Positions 23,359-34,892 of a DNA stretch of 64,000 bases are shown piece after piece. A model generated the notes under the pieces. It worked only from the letters and a program-made list of their open reading frames with translations, ran no database searches and was not told the DNA's origin. Origin of the DNA: Thuidium tamariscinum (taxonomy: Eukaryota > Streptophyta > Bryopsida > Hypnales > Thuidiaceae); contig OX344749.2 in the NCBI GenBank assembly GCA_947034885.2, positions 1,800,501-1,864,500 of the forward strand, given 5' to 3'. Each line of letters begins with the position of its first letter. The first letter of the stretch is position 1. The translations under genes and the position numbers were made by a program.

Positions 23359-23802
23359 GGGTCTAAACGAGGTAATAGGAGCCAATTTTGACATAACCAG
23401 TGCTTTTTTTGGACAACTATTGATTTTAAAGCTCAAATTTGAATAGGTTTGTCTTAACAAAGTATGCTTTAAGAATTATAGGTGTTATAGTCTCATGTTA
23501 AAGCATTTTATTGTGTATTATGTCATCATTTTATTTTAATTAAGCATAGAAAACCTCATATAACCAATGCTTTTTAGTCCTTTGGTAAAATTCAAAATGG
23601 AAGATTTAGGAACTTTTCCTATTGAAAGTTATAATATTTTGAATAGAATTTATCGATATTAACATCTTTGAACAATTTTTAGAATCAATTTTGATGAAAT
23701 TGATGAAGTTTTTGAACAAAACATTCCTTGAAGATTTCAAAAGGACCTCCAAAAAGACCTATAAACATGTCAAAATTGGCTCCTATTACCTTGTTTTGAC
23801 CC
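23359..23802. mobile_element. 444-bp MITE with about 36-bp TIRs (GGTAATAGGAGCCAATTTTG)
   Basis: The left end GGGTCTAAACGAGGTAATAG continuing into GAGCCAATTTTGACAT is matched in reverse complement by the right end (ATGTCAAAATTGGCTCCTAT, then TACCTTGTTTTGACCC). The interior is AT-rich with no ORF. Confidence 0.85.
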
Positions 23803-23836
23803 GACGGTGTTGTATTGTGAACAGACAGAAGAGCCT

Positions 23837-23962
23837 GAATGTAAGCATCTCATGAAGGTAGTCTAGCTAAGCCAAGTCTAAGTAAGGAAGTCAAGAGTTG
23901 AATGTAAGCATCTCATGAAGGTAGTCTAGCTAAGCCAAGTCTAAGTAAGGAAGTCAAGAGTT
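23837..23962. repeat. 63-bp perfect tandem duplication
   Basis: Two adjacent, apparently identical copies beginning GAATGTAAGCATCTCATGAA and ending GAAGTCAAGAGTT. A recent local duplication. Confidence 0.9.
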
Positions 23963-25796
23963 GTGGACAGCGTTGATGGAAATTAAAGAGCAAAGACAGC
24001 AGACCGTACGTGTGTAGAGATACTGGTAGCTTTTTCTCACTCTTGACTCTCTCTGTTGATGTATTCAGCGAAGTAGCTAGTTTCGATGGAATTCAATGGC
24101 TTAATTTGGTCCTCCGTGGTTCCGTGGCTAGGAATTTGCGTTTGTATTCTGAAATGCCTAAATTGTGTGCATTTCATTGATGCTTTTCCGAGCCGTTTGA
24201 GAGAGCGCACAAGTTCAGGAACTTCCTTAAATTGCGGGGGCAAGTCCATCGAATCCTAATCATCAAAGATCGAATATAATAGGTCACTTCCATCAATTTC
24301 CTACCTGCTGCAGGTATATAATTATGATACGCCCTTCCAATTCTCCGGGACCTTGCTTTTGTAGTTCGTCACGTTCTTCCATTTTCGAATACGACAGTGG
24401 TTGCTCAGCCTGAGTTTCCAGTGAAAAGTTTCTCTCCTAGCTCAGGAACACGTTAAAGACGGGTTGCTAGCTACTGAATGTTGTTGTCTGTAGAACAAGG
24501 TGAAGGCTTGCAAGTTCAGTTTTGAAATACCAAGAAAGTGAGAAATACGAGCCTCACTAGTTAGTGGGGGTTGGTACGTTGAAGGTTATATAGTCCTGCT
24601 GATTCTTCGTCACTCCTCTTAAACACGGTTTCTATTCACTAAGCGGTGATCGATGATGTATGGCACACATTGACTGCCCAAACTAGCCACACGACATAGG
24701 CTGCCAGTGGGTATTTTATTCATTAAACGAAGTTGAATGAGCCAACTTTCATAACCTAAAGAAAATGAGATCATGGATGTGAGGATGTCTTCAACTGTAT
24801 CTTACTGCAGAGAAGGCTCAAGATGCATTGCTTATGTCTAAAATTATGGCTTGTTCTAAAGACTTTGGTTGCATCGATCATGTGTCTTCTTTTGGTAGTC
24901 ACGGTTATATTTCTTCCAGCATCTGCACTTTTGAGTAAAGAATTAAAAGCGTGGACATGTATGTCAAAATGGTACACGAAATATGATGTAACAAGATAGG
25001 AAATATAGGGATAGGGAATTTTTCATAATTTTATTCCTGAAATTGGAATCACTATGAATTTTTAGAGCCAAAAGAGCATTGAACCAAAAATCAATCTTTA
25101 AAATCTTCTTATTGAGATACATCTTGAACAACATCCCTACTCACATTTGTCATAACCTTTTTAATTCAAACCTTGAAAAAGACCAAAGAAAAACAAAAAA
25201 ACATTCTAATCTTGATTTCCATCCGAAGGTTGGAAATAGCACACCCTATAGGTTGGTTATTGGATGTGGTTAGTTACTAGTACTTCTACCTTATTTTTTC
25301 ACAATTCCAAAGAAAATATAGTATAAGGCAGTTCCAGGTTCTAAATGCATACATGAGACATTGGGACCACTTAAGGTGTAAACCCAAAAAAATAAATAAA
25401 ATCCACCAAATAAACACTTCCCAAATACAATCAACAAGAATCTCAAGTTCCCTTCCACATTGACTAAACTCCTAAAATTGAATTGTCCAATCTATCAAGC
25501 TCATAACATGAACATCCTTTCATCCAAGTCTAGGCTTGCAACTCGAGAAACTACACTTCCTCCTTCATAACATGAACATCCTTTCATCCAAGTCTAGGCT
25601 TGCAACTCAAGAAACTACACTTCCTCCTTTATGATCAATCCCCACCCTTTCAAGCCTTTTCAAGGAGAAGTTAGAATGAAAAAAAAATCAAGAGGGTTGA
25701 TTCTACAAGGGAGCCAATTCTGCCGCGGAAACTACTCTCGACACACCGCATGGGATGCATTCTATAACTGAATGCCGAAGCGGTGGAGCCTCCGCT
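23963..25796. other. 3' side of P450 copy B and unassigned DNA with repeat fragments
   Basis: About 24990-25296 resembles the right part of the TAAGGTAGAACC element (shared ATTGGAATCACTATGAATTT and a terminal TTCTACCTTA). 25502-25629 is a 64-bp tandem duplication. A 70-codon minus-strand frame at 24037-24249 is not recognised and could be chance. Confidence 0.4.
25502..25629. repeat. 64-bp tandem duplication
   Basis: Two adjacent copies of a unit beginning CATAACATGAACATCCTTTC and ending ACTTCCTCCTT, differing at about one base (CTCGAG versus CTCAAG). Confidence 0.9.
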
Positions 25797-27686
25797 TCAA
25801 TATAAATGCTTCGGCAACCGCGCCTTGGCCGCCACCACCAGCGGCACCTTCCGCGGCATCGAAAGCCCAAACAACTCCGACATACATAGCTCTTCAGCTA
25901 CCATCCCGTCCGGCAACCCAAGGTCAAACGCCTGCACCAGTCGCGCAACTGCCATCTGCACAAACACAAGGCCCAGCGAAATCCCAGGACACTGCCTGCG
26001 TCCCGCTCCAAATGGAATGAACCCGAAGTGGTTCCCTCTTACATCAATCTCCGGGTGAGCTACAAATCTCTCCGGATCAAACTCCAGCGGCCGCTCCCAC
26101 ACACTGGGGTCACGATGAATTGCATAAAAGTTCACCAAGAGCGTGGTCTTCGCAGGAATCTGGTATCCCCAAACGGAGGTCGGCTCCGTGGATTCGTGGG
26201 GGAGGTTGAGCGGCGCGGGCGGATAGAGTCGGAACGTCTCCTTCACGACGGCCTGGAGGTATGGTAAGCTGGGGAGGTCGGTTTCCGTGACGACCCGCGT
26301 GCTGCCGACGACGAAATCGAGCTCGGCTTGGAGCTTGCGAAGGACGTGGGGGTGTCTCAGGAGGGCCGCAATCGCCCATTCCACCGTGTTGGAGGAGGTG
26401 TCGGTGGTGCCCAGGAACACGTCCTGGATGACGGCCTTGATGACGTCCTCGTCGAGCCGGCCGCCGCCGTTCTCGGAAGGCTGCGCAAGTAGGACGTCCA
26501 CTAGATCTTCCCCGCGGGAGGCATCCGCGGGGGGGCCGTTCTTCTTCACGTCGAGAAACTCCTGAAAGAAGGCGTCCGATTCGGTTTTTAATTTGTGCAA
26601 GTGGCGGACGTATCCGGTGAGGTGGGTGGTCCATTTCAACCAGGGGAAGCAGTCGCCCACGTTCGTGGCGCTGATGAGGGTGAAAATCTCGAAGACAAGA
26701 TTCTTGAGGCGGTGAGCCTCCACCTGATCAGCTTGGCCTGCATCAAAGAATCTATCCCCAGAAACATCAAGTCACAGTACAAATTACTTATCAATTCACA
26801 GCACAGAAAGTTTCTACCAGTTGGTGCACAAGGAACAGATTGCACGGAATGACATGGGTGTAAACAAAAATATAATTGAATGAATGTGGAGAATGATTTC
26901 CAAAGAAGTGAATGTAAGAAGAATTGAATATTGAATGCAGAGAATGCATTGCCCGAGAGAAGATTCCAAAGTCCAAACAGAACGATCTCTAATGACACGT
27001 TTGTAAGAAGACTTGAATTTATCCCGAGAATGCTCGTTTGAGAGTTCTATGGTTTCCAAACGCTAGCTTGGTCACCTTTTGCCGAGCAGCATGCGGGTGA
27101 TATTGTTGATAATAAGGTGAGTCAGCTTCGCAGACAGCGGCACATTCTTTCCTGTCAAGGAGTCTTCGTAAATCGACTTCACCATCAGACCAAACTCCTC
27201 GCCGCGGGGCTTCCGAAACGACTCCATCCGCTTATGCGAGAAAAGCTCCAGCATGCAGATCTTCCGCATGTAACGCCAATGTGGACCGTAGGGTGCGAGA
27301 CCGATGTCCCGGAAGTTGTTGGTGAACACTTTCGCGGCCGTGCTCGTTGGCGGGCGACTCGCCCACGACTTGTCCTGCACCTTCAAAAACTCATGGGCCG
27401 CGTCGGCCGTGGAAGCAACCACCAAGGGTTTCGCGCCCATGCGCAGGTACATGATGGGTCCGAATTTTTTCGCCATCTGCCAGAGAGTTTGATGAGGAAG
27501 CTCGCCCAGCTGGTGCAAATTTCCAATCAATGGCAGCGGTCTTGGCCCTGGTGGCAACTTCACTCTTTTACTACGGAGGTTCATCACAAACGCCGTAAGA
27601 GCCGCGAGCGTCGTCACCACCATCGCCACAGCCCACCATGACTCCGACGCATTGCCCCACGATCCTCCAAGAGACTCCATCACCAT
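25797..27686 (-). CDS. cytochrome P450, A-type (CYP71 clan), two exons, copy B
   Basis: Tandem paralogue of the 15122-17090 gene with the same structure. Exon 1 is 27686-27076 (611 nt, identical in length to copy A) and exon 2 is 26751-25797, giving 521 codons. The start is the ATG at 27686 (MVMESLGG). It keeps the membrane anchor, the hinge PPGPRPLPLIGN, the ExxR motif (KETFR), DPERF and the haem loop FGAGRRQCPG with the Cys at about 458. The I-helix differs: copy A has AGTDTS, while here residues 318-323 read GTTDTS, so the usually near-invariant second Gly is Thr. The exon 2 acceptor is the TAG just before 26751; the later CAG at the GC-CAA-GCT position would break the frame. Reading frame intact; presumably expressed. 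Substrate unknown. Confidence 0.93.
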
Positions 27687-29467
27687 AAATCCTGCCTGTT
27701 GTGCGGCCCTCGGACACGAGCATTTCACAAACTCCCCGATCACATCTTCAGTCGATCACAAGCTAGCTGCCTCGACATGCACGTACATACTGCTGGTCCT
27801 CACCCTCGTTCGACCTACAATGTGCTAGCGTGCAGTGCCAAAGCCGGTGGTTCGGTCCTCCTGCAGAAATCTGACAGTATGTTATGTAGTGATTAATTTG
27901 GCCTGGCATGCAGCAATGATCGTGATCCAAATCTGAGCGAAATCATTGCTCACAAGCAAGGTTCAATCTGCAGTGCAGTTGCACCATCCATAGCTAGCTA
28001 GCTTTGGATGTTGTGTATTCACGTGAACGTATTTAACACTCACTTTCGTTCTCTGCCAAACAACCAAGCACGTATACACATGTATCTCTTACGACGTCAG
28101 TCCATTAACCTTAAGCTAGCTTCGTTGCATTGGATCAGATTCACAAGAGGATTATTTGGGGTTACTAGCTTAGTGGTTAAACTTACTACCATTACCACCT
28201 TCAAAGTGGCAGTAGTACTGATTTTAGCACTTCGGAGGTGGTAATGGTAGTGAGTTCACCTCGTGCTAAACCCATAATCTGCTTCTGATTAATTACTGAA
28301 CTGGTGTTTTTTTAAGACTTTTCTCCCACTTGTTTTGCACGGAGTAATTATTAAGGAGTAAATCTGTACGTGCTAAAGTGACAGCGTTTGGCAATATCAA
28401 CAAGAGGCACGGGTCGATCGGAGACTCCGAGAGTGAATCGTTTTGAACGTGCTCGATTCATTGATACCGTGTTTGATTTGCGTAACTAGCTATTGTAAGT
28501 CCCAACGTACCGGCATGGATTGGTCATGGCACAGGTAATTAGTTTCCGAATCGATTGTCATATGTATTTGTTAAGCTGGCAATTTGTCAAGGAATCGACC
28601 ATTTTCTCCACATGGCGATCTGAAACCTCCACGCAGATCTATGGACAGTGAGTCGTAGTTTTAATCTCCACCTTGCACAGTGACAGTCATGAACCGCCGC
28701 TCACCGTGAATTGCTGCAACAGTACCCATGTTCTGATGTTATTTTGTGTTTGTAATACTAAGTATAATTTCCTCGTGGTCCGTTCAGATCTGGCGTCAAG
28801 GGGCGGACATTTGGACGTTGATGAAGCAAGAAGTCCGTGAGCACTCACACTAGCGCTGTTTAGAAAATCCCGAGCATACCTGGACGCTGAGTTGGCGGAG
28901 CACGAGACGGCAAATGAATGTCTATGTTTGAATCAGTGACGGCAGGTGGTATTAATTAAATCAGAAGTGCCTTGCCTCCTCCTTCTTTACCAGTTTCAAC
29001 CAGCTCGCACGAATGTTCACATCATCATCAAGGTGCCTGCGAAGGCTTTGATGGCACTGCCTGCCACAGACTCCAACCTAGGCAAGTAGGCATGTTTAAT
29101 ATCCCAGAAAGATTGCAACAGGAGGAGACCATCTCAACCCTTACCACTGTAGCACAATTTCTAGTGACTATTCATTTCGATCGGGAGTTCTGGGACGAGG
29201 CCAGCTGAAATAGGGATATTCTTGGGGTTACTGTGGGATTTGAGCAAGCTATCGATCCAGGAGGGATATGTTATTGATGTGCTCTATATCGATCACTTAT
29301 CAACGCCTGTAGTGCGCGTCTAGCTTGATTCATTCAGGCTGAGGCCATCAATGTGGAAGGATGGTACGTTGTTGGATAAGTTTTTGGAGCATCAACTAAA
29401 CTGCAATGGTTGGACTTCTAAAAAGGGAGGGGAGTTACTGCTTCTGCAGTTGAACGGGGATAAAACA
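27687..29467. promoter_or_regulatory. 5' flank of P450 copy B and unassigned DNA
   Basis: The first few hundred bases should hold the P450 promoter. The rest has normal composition, several CTAGCTAG motifs and a long hairpin at 28158-28273, but no exon I can assign. A 78-codon plus-strand frame at 28972-29208 is not recognised. Confidence 0.35.
28158..28273 (+). ncRNA. candidate long hairpin, miRNA-precursor-like
   Basis: A 116-nt segment with a strong central stem: 5' arm ACTTACTACCATTACCACCT, 3' arm AGGTGGTAATGGTAGTGAGT, with only one mismatch over about 21 bp. A looser outer stem joins GGGTTACTAGCTTAG with CTAAACCC. The terminal loop is about 40 nt. Either strand could be transcribed; a small inverted-repeat element is the main alternative. 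Confidence 0.4.
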
Positions 29468-29640
29468 GATATTTCGTTAAAATGACGATATTTCTACGCC
29501 ATTTTTTCTTTCATTTTCTAGGATGAGTACAGATTTCAACTTCAAGGTCTTGAAATCTATGAGCGGTATACATTTTAGACCGCACGGTCTAAACCTGAAA
29601 ATGCCAAGTTTGTGGCATACCGCCATTTTAACAAAATATC
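29468..29640. mobile_element. MITE, GTTAAAATGGCG family, short copy
   Basis: Left end GATATTTCGTTAAAATGACG and right end GCCATTTTAACAAAATATCC are inverted copies. The interior palindrome TTTAGACCGCACGGTCTAAA matches the one in the 18016 copy. Confidence 0.75.
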
Positions 29641-30556
29641 CGTTATAAGCAACCAGTACAGTCTAGATTCTAGAACAGAACACTGCTGACAGCATTTCTT
29701 TGGAACGTACTTGTTGCAAAGGTCCTCCCTGTGTTAGTTTTCAAGAGCGAATCACTTTCATTGGAGTATATTATCGAATGATACACTTCTCTTCATTGAA
29801 TTCTGCCTCCAATTCGTACTTTGTTCGATCTTACCCAGAATGTTGAATCAAGGTTGGATCCAGGTGAAGAATAGAAGAGTTTACTTAAGGCCATGCAATG
29901 CCACTTCCCTGCAGTCTGGGACTGGATTGGTTCCTGGATGTGCTCCCTTCTGTTGTCAACCCGATTGAAGCGTCAGCCTTTTCTGGCAAAAAGAGGAAAA
30001 GAGGGAAGGTGGTTAATGCACCGAACAAAATCGCAGCGGCCAGAATCAAGCATCGAACCTGCTCATTTGAATTCGACGTACGTTTGATCAAGCTGATCGA
30101 TCACATGCTTCTTGCGAACATCATGCCCTAGTAATCAAGATTATCATTGTGACATTGCACTACGCACATCTGTGTCGACAACGGAGCATTGCCAACTGCA
30201 TATATATTGCACCACAAGGAAGGGAGCTTTACGATGGTGGTGAGAAGCTCTGTGCCAAGCATGTCCTCCGATCGAGGAGGACAAACACCCCAAGTGGCCA
30301 AGTGCGAACCATGACAACAGCAAGGCGGGACCATTTACTGAGATGTCAGTGAGATTTGATATATATATGCTGCAGACTCGTGCAGGTTCAAACAAACTGT
30401 TGTTTTGGTTGTTTTGGTTTTTGTTTTGTTTTGTTTTTTGAAACAAATGAAACGGAATTTCATTGCTGAGAAAAATAAAAATAAACTGTTCAAAACTTCA
30501 AATACGTTTTGGGGGCTGGAAAAAGTAGGTGACGGACTGTCTGCTACTTGTATGCG
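29641..30556. other. spacer without recognised gene
   Basis: No conserved exon. The overlapping frames at 29885-30131 and 30128-30446 show no family I know. A low-complexity run of GTTTT units lies at about 30400-30440. Confidence 0.35.
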
Positions 30557-30887
30557 GTAAGGTAGGAGGTCCATAAACGGGTCCATAAACCGCTCATGTA
30601 AGAGCTGAAGCTGACTTTGGGGGAGGTAGAAATTCTTAAAATGTTTTTCAGTAAATGTTCCTTGAAAGGCGAGAGAAATTGGCATCAAACCCAAGTTGTT
30701 TCATATTTTTTGAAGCTTTGTAGAATTAGTTATGAATTTCTGAAGCTGCAGAAAAGTGCATTTTTGTGGGCTCTAAAACCGACCACCTCCTCGAATGCAC
30801 ACCACTTGTACATTGGAAAGTGCAAAATGTACCTCTAGAGCCTAATTGGTTTTAGAACCCGCTCCATTTGAGGACCTCCTACCTTAC
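30557..30887. mobile_element. 331-bp MITE with GTAAGGTAGGAGGTCC termini
   Basis: The left end GTAAGGTAGGAGGTCC is perfectly mirrored by GGACCTCCTACCTTAC at the right. The TAAGG start and TA borders recall the AGGTRGGTACACCC family, but the interior differs. A related GGAGCGGGTTCTAAAA motif recurs at about 30958. Confidence 0.75.
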
Positions 30888-30989
30888 TACACAAATAAGT
30901 AGTCAAATACAAATTGAAGAAAAAAACAAAGACAATATAAGGGAGAAGGCTCTTAAATGGAGCGGGTTCTAAAATAGTGCCCTACTTTA

Positions 30990-32452
30990 ATCCCTTAAGT
31001 CTTTGACAATGTTTACTTCAAAAATGGTTAGAAACTGCCATTTCTAGTACCAATATCATTTTTTTTCTTAAAACATTTTTTGAGATTATTAACTGTAAGA
31101 TCTTATAGTAAATTTGTTTGTGAACATGTGCAAAAAATTTCAGAGTTTTTCACCATGATATAGATTGAAAGATATTAGCGTTTCAATGCTCAACAATCAT
31201 TTTTTTCACCCTGCGGAAAACAGGGCGACTGTAGTTCAGATGGAAAAAATCATATGAAAAATGGTCCAAAATGGTTGTGCCTCTTTAAATTCATTGTTAT
31301 GGCCAAGTAGGGTATTTTCCTAAAAAATTTCAAATTTTTTAGAATTGTACAACATATAGGAAAAAAATAGTAAGTAAAAAGAAGTAGCAAATGTTTCAAA
31401 ATACAAAATTGTTAAGAATTTATTTATGGAATTGAAAAATATCAATCTCAATACACTAAATAGGGTATTTAGTGTTGGCAACACTATTTGCAAACCATGA
31501 CACTAAATATCATTTACCCTACTAAAGTAAGTAACACTAAATGTAATTTCTAACACTAAAAGTACTCTATGGCAAATCTGAAATATGAAGAGGTTTACAT
31601 TTAGTGTTAGAAGGTAAAAAGTGACATAAGAGGATTTTCAGCTGGTTTACAAGATTGTGAGTTTCCAAACGCTGGGAATGCATTGGGAACTCTGGGAACG
31701 CAGTGCTGATGTGGTAGAGCGACTGCCACATCAGAAATTTTTTTTTTTTTTCAAAATTCAAAAATCCAGACCAGCAGGGGGCTGGTCTGCAACAATGGGA
31801 ACAGTTTCTGGGAACACCCTTGAAACAGTCTTCTTCAGGGCCAGAATTCCTCTTATGAGACAACACAAAGGCGGCGCATTGAAGTTTAGCACTACGCTAA
31901 TCATTCTAAAATTGACATTTAGTGTAGGGTCAAGTAGGGTGGTAATTACACTAAATGTAATCCAACACTAAATACCCTATTTAGTGTACTTGGATTGTTG
32001 TAATAAACAATCTTCATCCTATAGTTTTATTTTTTTCAAAAACTATTGAAAATTGACTAAAATAAAGGACTTCAAAGTTTTTTTTAGAGTAGAAAATCCA
32101 TAACTATTGGAAAAGGAAAAAACCTCATAACTTTTGACTCATTGATCAAAATGGAATAATTTAAAGCTTTGTAGGCATACATAAATGAAGGATATTAATT
32201 TCAAATTTTTGTTTTTGAAAAAAGTGATTTTTTCCGAATTGCCTGAACTGCCCAGTTATTAAAAAAAAGTAACATATTAGGCCATATCTTGACTCATATT
32301 TCCAAATGTCTTGATTTTTGTATATTTGAAAGATATTCCTTGTCCCCACCTTCTATTAAAATTTCAACCCAAAATATGGAAATTTCTACTTACATGTACC
32401 TACTTGAAATTGCTATGTTGCCAAATTTAGTAGGTTGGTCCTTTAGGGGTTA
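30990..32452 (-). mobile_element. R1 repeat copy in reverse orientation, split by a nested TIR element
   Basis: About 32452-32030 and about 31450-31000 are reverse-oriented relatives of 6590-7260 and 36130-36800. The block AACTTTTGACTCATTGATCA is the reverse complement of R1. Ends carry TTTAATCCCTTAAG and GGTCCTTTAGGGGTTAAA. A 537-bp TIR element interrupts it. Confidence 0.55.
31452..31988. mobile_element. 537-bp nested TIR element (TACACTAAATAGGGTATTTA)
   Basis: The left end TACACTAAATAGGGTATTTA and the right end TAAATACCCTATTTAGTGTA are exact inverted copies. The ACACTAAAT motif recurs several times inside both arms. The middle has more GC-rich sequence without similar arms, possibly a further insertion. 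Confidence 0.85.
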
Positions 32453-33399
32453 AATGTACAATATTTGTACATGTTGCTTTTTGATAGCCTTTAACACTGT
32501 ACTGACAATGTACATTGTAGCTAGGGCACCATTTTAGAGCCTTATGCCCTTTCAACTTCAAAATTTGTTAACTAATTCCATAAAGCTCCAAAAAATATGA
32601 AACAACTAGGATTAGATGTCAATTCCACTTGTCTTTCAAGGAAAATGTACTGAAAAATATTTCAAGATATTTCACCTCCCCCAAATTTAGTTTCATCCCT
32701 TAGTTGGGCAATTACTAAGCCTATTCCCTTATTAAAATTTGACAGTGGTAAGTGGTGTGGAAACCTTGTCCAATGATTATTAACCCTAAAGTGCTCCAAC
32801 GTCCAAGATTTTAGATGACATATAGATTGAAAATCGGATTTCTTTCTCATTAATTGTAGTTAGGATGAGAATTATCTTAATTTCTAAAGATACTTTATGA
32901 AGTTGTTGTCCTATCTAAGAGTTGAATTTGATGATACTGAAGTACATATTTTTCTAAAATTATAAAGTGGAAGTTTGTCAAGTGATTGACCCAACCAAAA
33001 TTACATGGACTCTACTTCAAATCTAGAATTCCAAAAATGAGGGACTCATAGAATCAATTCAAAGAACGCAAAATTTCAATCAAAGAACACAAAATTAAAT
33101 TCCAAAAATTTTCTATGTCATCAAAACCTCATTTCAAATTCATCTTAACAAAATTTACTCTACAAATGACAATATCTTGCTTGTAATTCAATTTAGAAGG
33201 AATTATGAATTTTTTGTTTCAAAATTTATAGAAAATAATTGATGATAGCATGGATGAATCTAACCATATAGATGAAATCTAAAACTCAAATTCTACAGCC
33301 TTAATTTGCATCTCAATTCCAAAATATTCTTTGAAATAGTACTTTATTATGATTTTCTTGAAATTGCCAATTCTTGGAATGAGACTGGATGGTTAGGGA

Positions 33400-34120
33400 T
33401 TATCCTTGTTATGCTAGCCTACCATTTTATGGTGTTTGGATGACTTTGCAGTAGTGTGTAGGGAGATTGAAAGTAGTTTTTTTCATCCATTTCTTTTTTT
33501 TTGAGCTTTTATAATGGATTATGAAGAATTCCTAATTCACTCTATAGTCTTGTGAGTGTTTGTTTTTCAATGAATAAGAAATTAGTAAAGAAACCAAATC
33601 CTACCATATGCTATTTGTAGTGTATTTTGGGAAGTTGTCACTCTTTGCTCTAAATCTGAAATTTCTCCACAAAAATGATACTTTTTGAATTTGAAAACTA
33701 CCAACAAAATGAAGGTCATTTTTTGTAGTTTTAGCTCCAATTGGAAATTTGGAATAATTTATAATATTGAATATTTCATTGCAATTTGAACTTTGGAAAC
33801 ATTTTTGATGTCTTCTATACTCTAATTATGAAATGACATAGGATTTGAGTTTATACCATGATGTCTCTCCCTATAATATACACCCATGGTGTAATTTTCA
33901 GATTTTTTGAAACAATTCTCTGTTTGATATGATTTTTCTTCACTCCTTCTTAAAAAATTCTCATAAAAATCAATTTTTGTTAAAAAAAATCTAAAGATTT
34001 GTGAAGTGAAGAAGACATGTAGCTTCATCTCTAAGAATATATAAAAAAAATTTCATACATATCTAGTTCTAAAATGGCAATGAACTAAGTGATGGACATT
34101 GAGGCTTAAAATAGGTCAAG
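33400..34120. repeat. R2 dispersed repeat copy
   Basis: Same orientation as 12150-12830 and 7690-8190. Shared blocks include TACCATGATGTCT, TTTTCAGATTTTTTGAAACA and CATACATATCTAGTTCTAAA. No coding. Confidence 0.6.
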
Positions 34121-34290
34121 CGTTTAGGGTTAATGGATTTTTATTTGTGCTAATAAAAGAACTAAAATATTCGGAGTAGTCAATTGCTATCAATTGGGTA
34201 CAAGCGGCTACTCCAAGTGAGGCGGTGTTTCTAATTGAGGACTATTACTTTAGCTATACTAAGTAGTGAAATTAAATTTTCATACACTAA

Positions 34291-34426
34291 TTTCTTAACC
34301 ATACACTAATATAAATATATTTAGTTTCTTAACCATACACTAATATAAATATATTTAGTTTCTTAACCATACACTAATATAAATATATTTAGTTTCTTAA
34401 CCATACACTAATATAAATATATTTAG
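34291..34426. repeat. 34-bp satellite-like tandem array, 4 copies
   Basis: The unit TTTCTTAACCATACACTAAT followed by ATAAATATATTTAG is repeated four times without visible change until the final base. A partial earlier relative (CATACACTAA) lies just upstream. Confidence 0.92.
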
Positions 34427-34465
34427 TGTCAGTATACAAGAAATCAATGCATCACATTTGAATTC

Positions 34466-34892
34466 TATGGTAGAAACACCTGTAATTGATCATTTAAGAT
34501 ATTCTAAATATGATCTAGTGTAGTGCAAGTTGAAGCAAATATTTTGAGAGGTGCAAAGATAGAAATGACAAGGATTGCAAAATTTTTGGTAATTTTATCA
34601 CACGAATTGAAATTACTATGGATTTTGAAAGGCTAAAAGTGTTGCTAATCCATTGCTAGTCTATAGACTCTATCAATTAGGATCATTGAAGAACTCCTTT
34701 CTTGTTCATTACTTCCTACTTCCTTCTTCACTAGTTTGTAACATGTGTTATAAACTTATTAGTTTGAACTTTGAAAAAGAAAAAACACACATTCCAAGCT
34801 CTGGTTGGAAATGTATTCTAATTTCATTGGAAATAAATGCAGTCTATAGGTTGGGGATGGGGCATTGGTTAGCTATGGGTGGTTCTACCTTA
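34466..34892. mobile_element. TAAGGTAGAACCACC element, copy 3
   Basis: Begins TATGGTAGAAACACCTGTAA and ends TATGGGTGGTTCTACCTTA. Its interior is collinear with the copy at 20805. Its right terminus abuts the TTAACCC element, sharing the TTA, so that element inserted at its end. Confidence 0.75.

Noticed and set aside
28170-28200. GCTTAGTGGTTAAA resembling a tRNA D-arm (A box)
   Set aside because: No anticodon arm or GGTTCRANNCC B box follows at the right distance; the sequence is explained by the hairpin.
34291-34426. Could the 34-bp array be a CRISPR-like repeat-spacer structure?
   Set aside because: Units are head to tail with no spacers, and the window is plant nuclear DNA.
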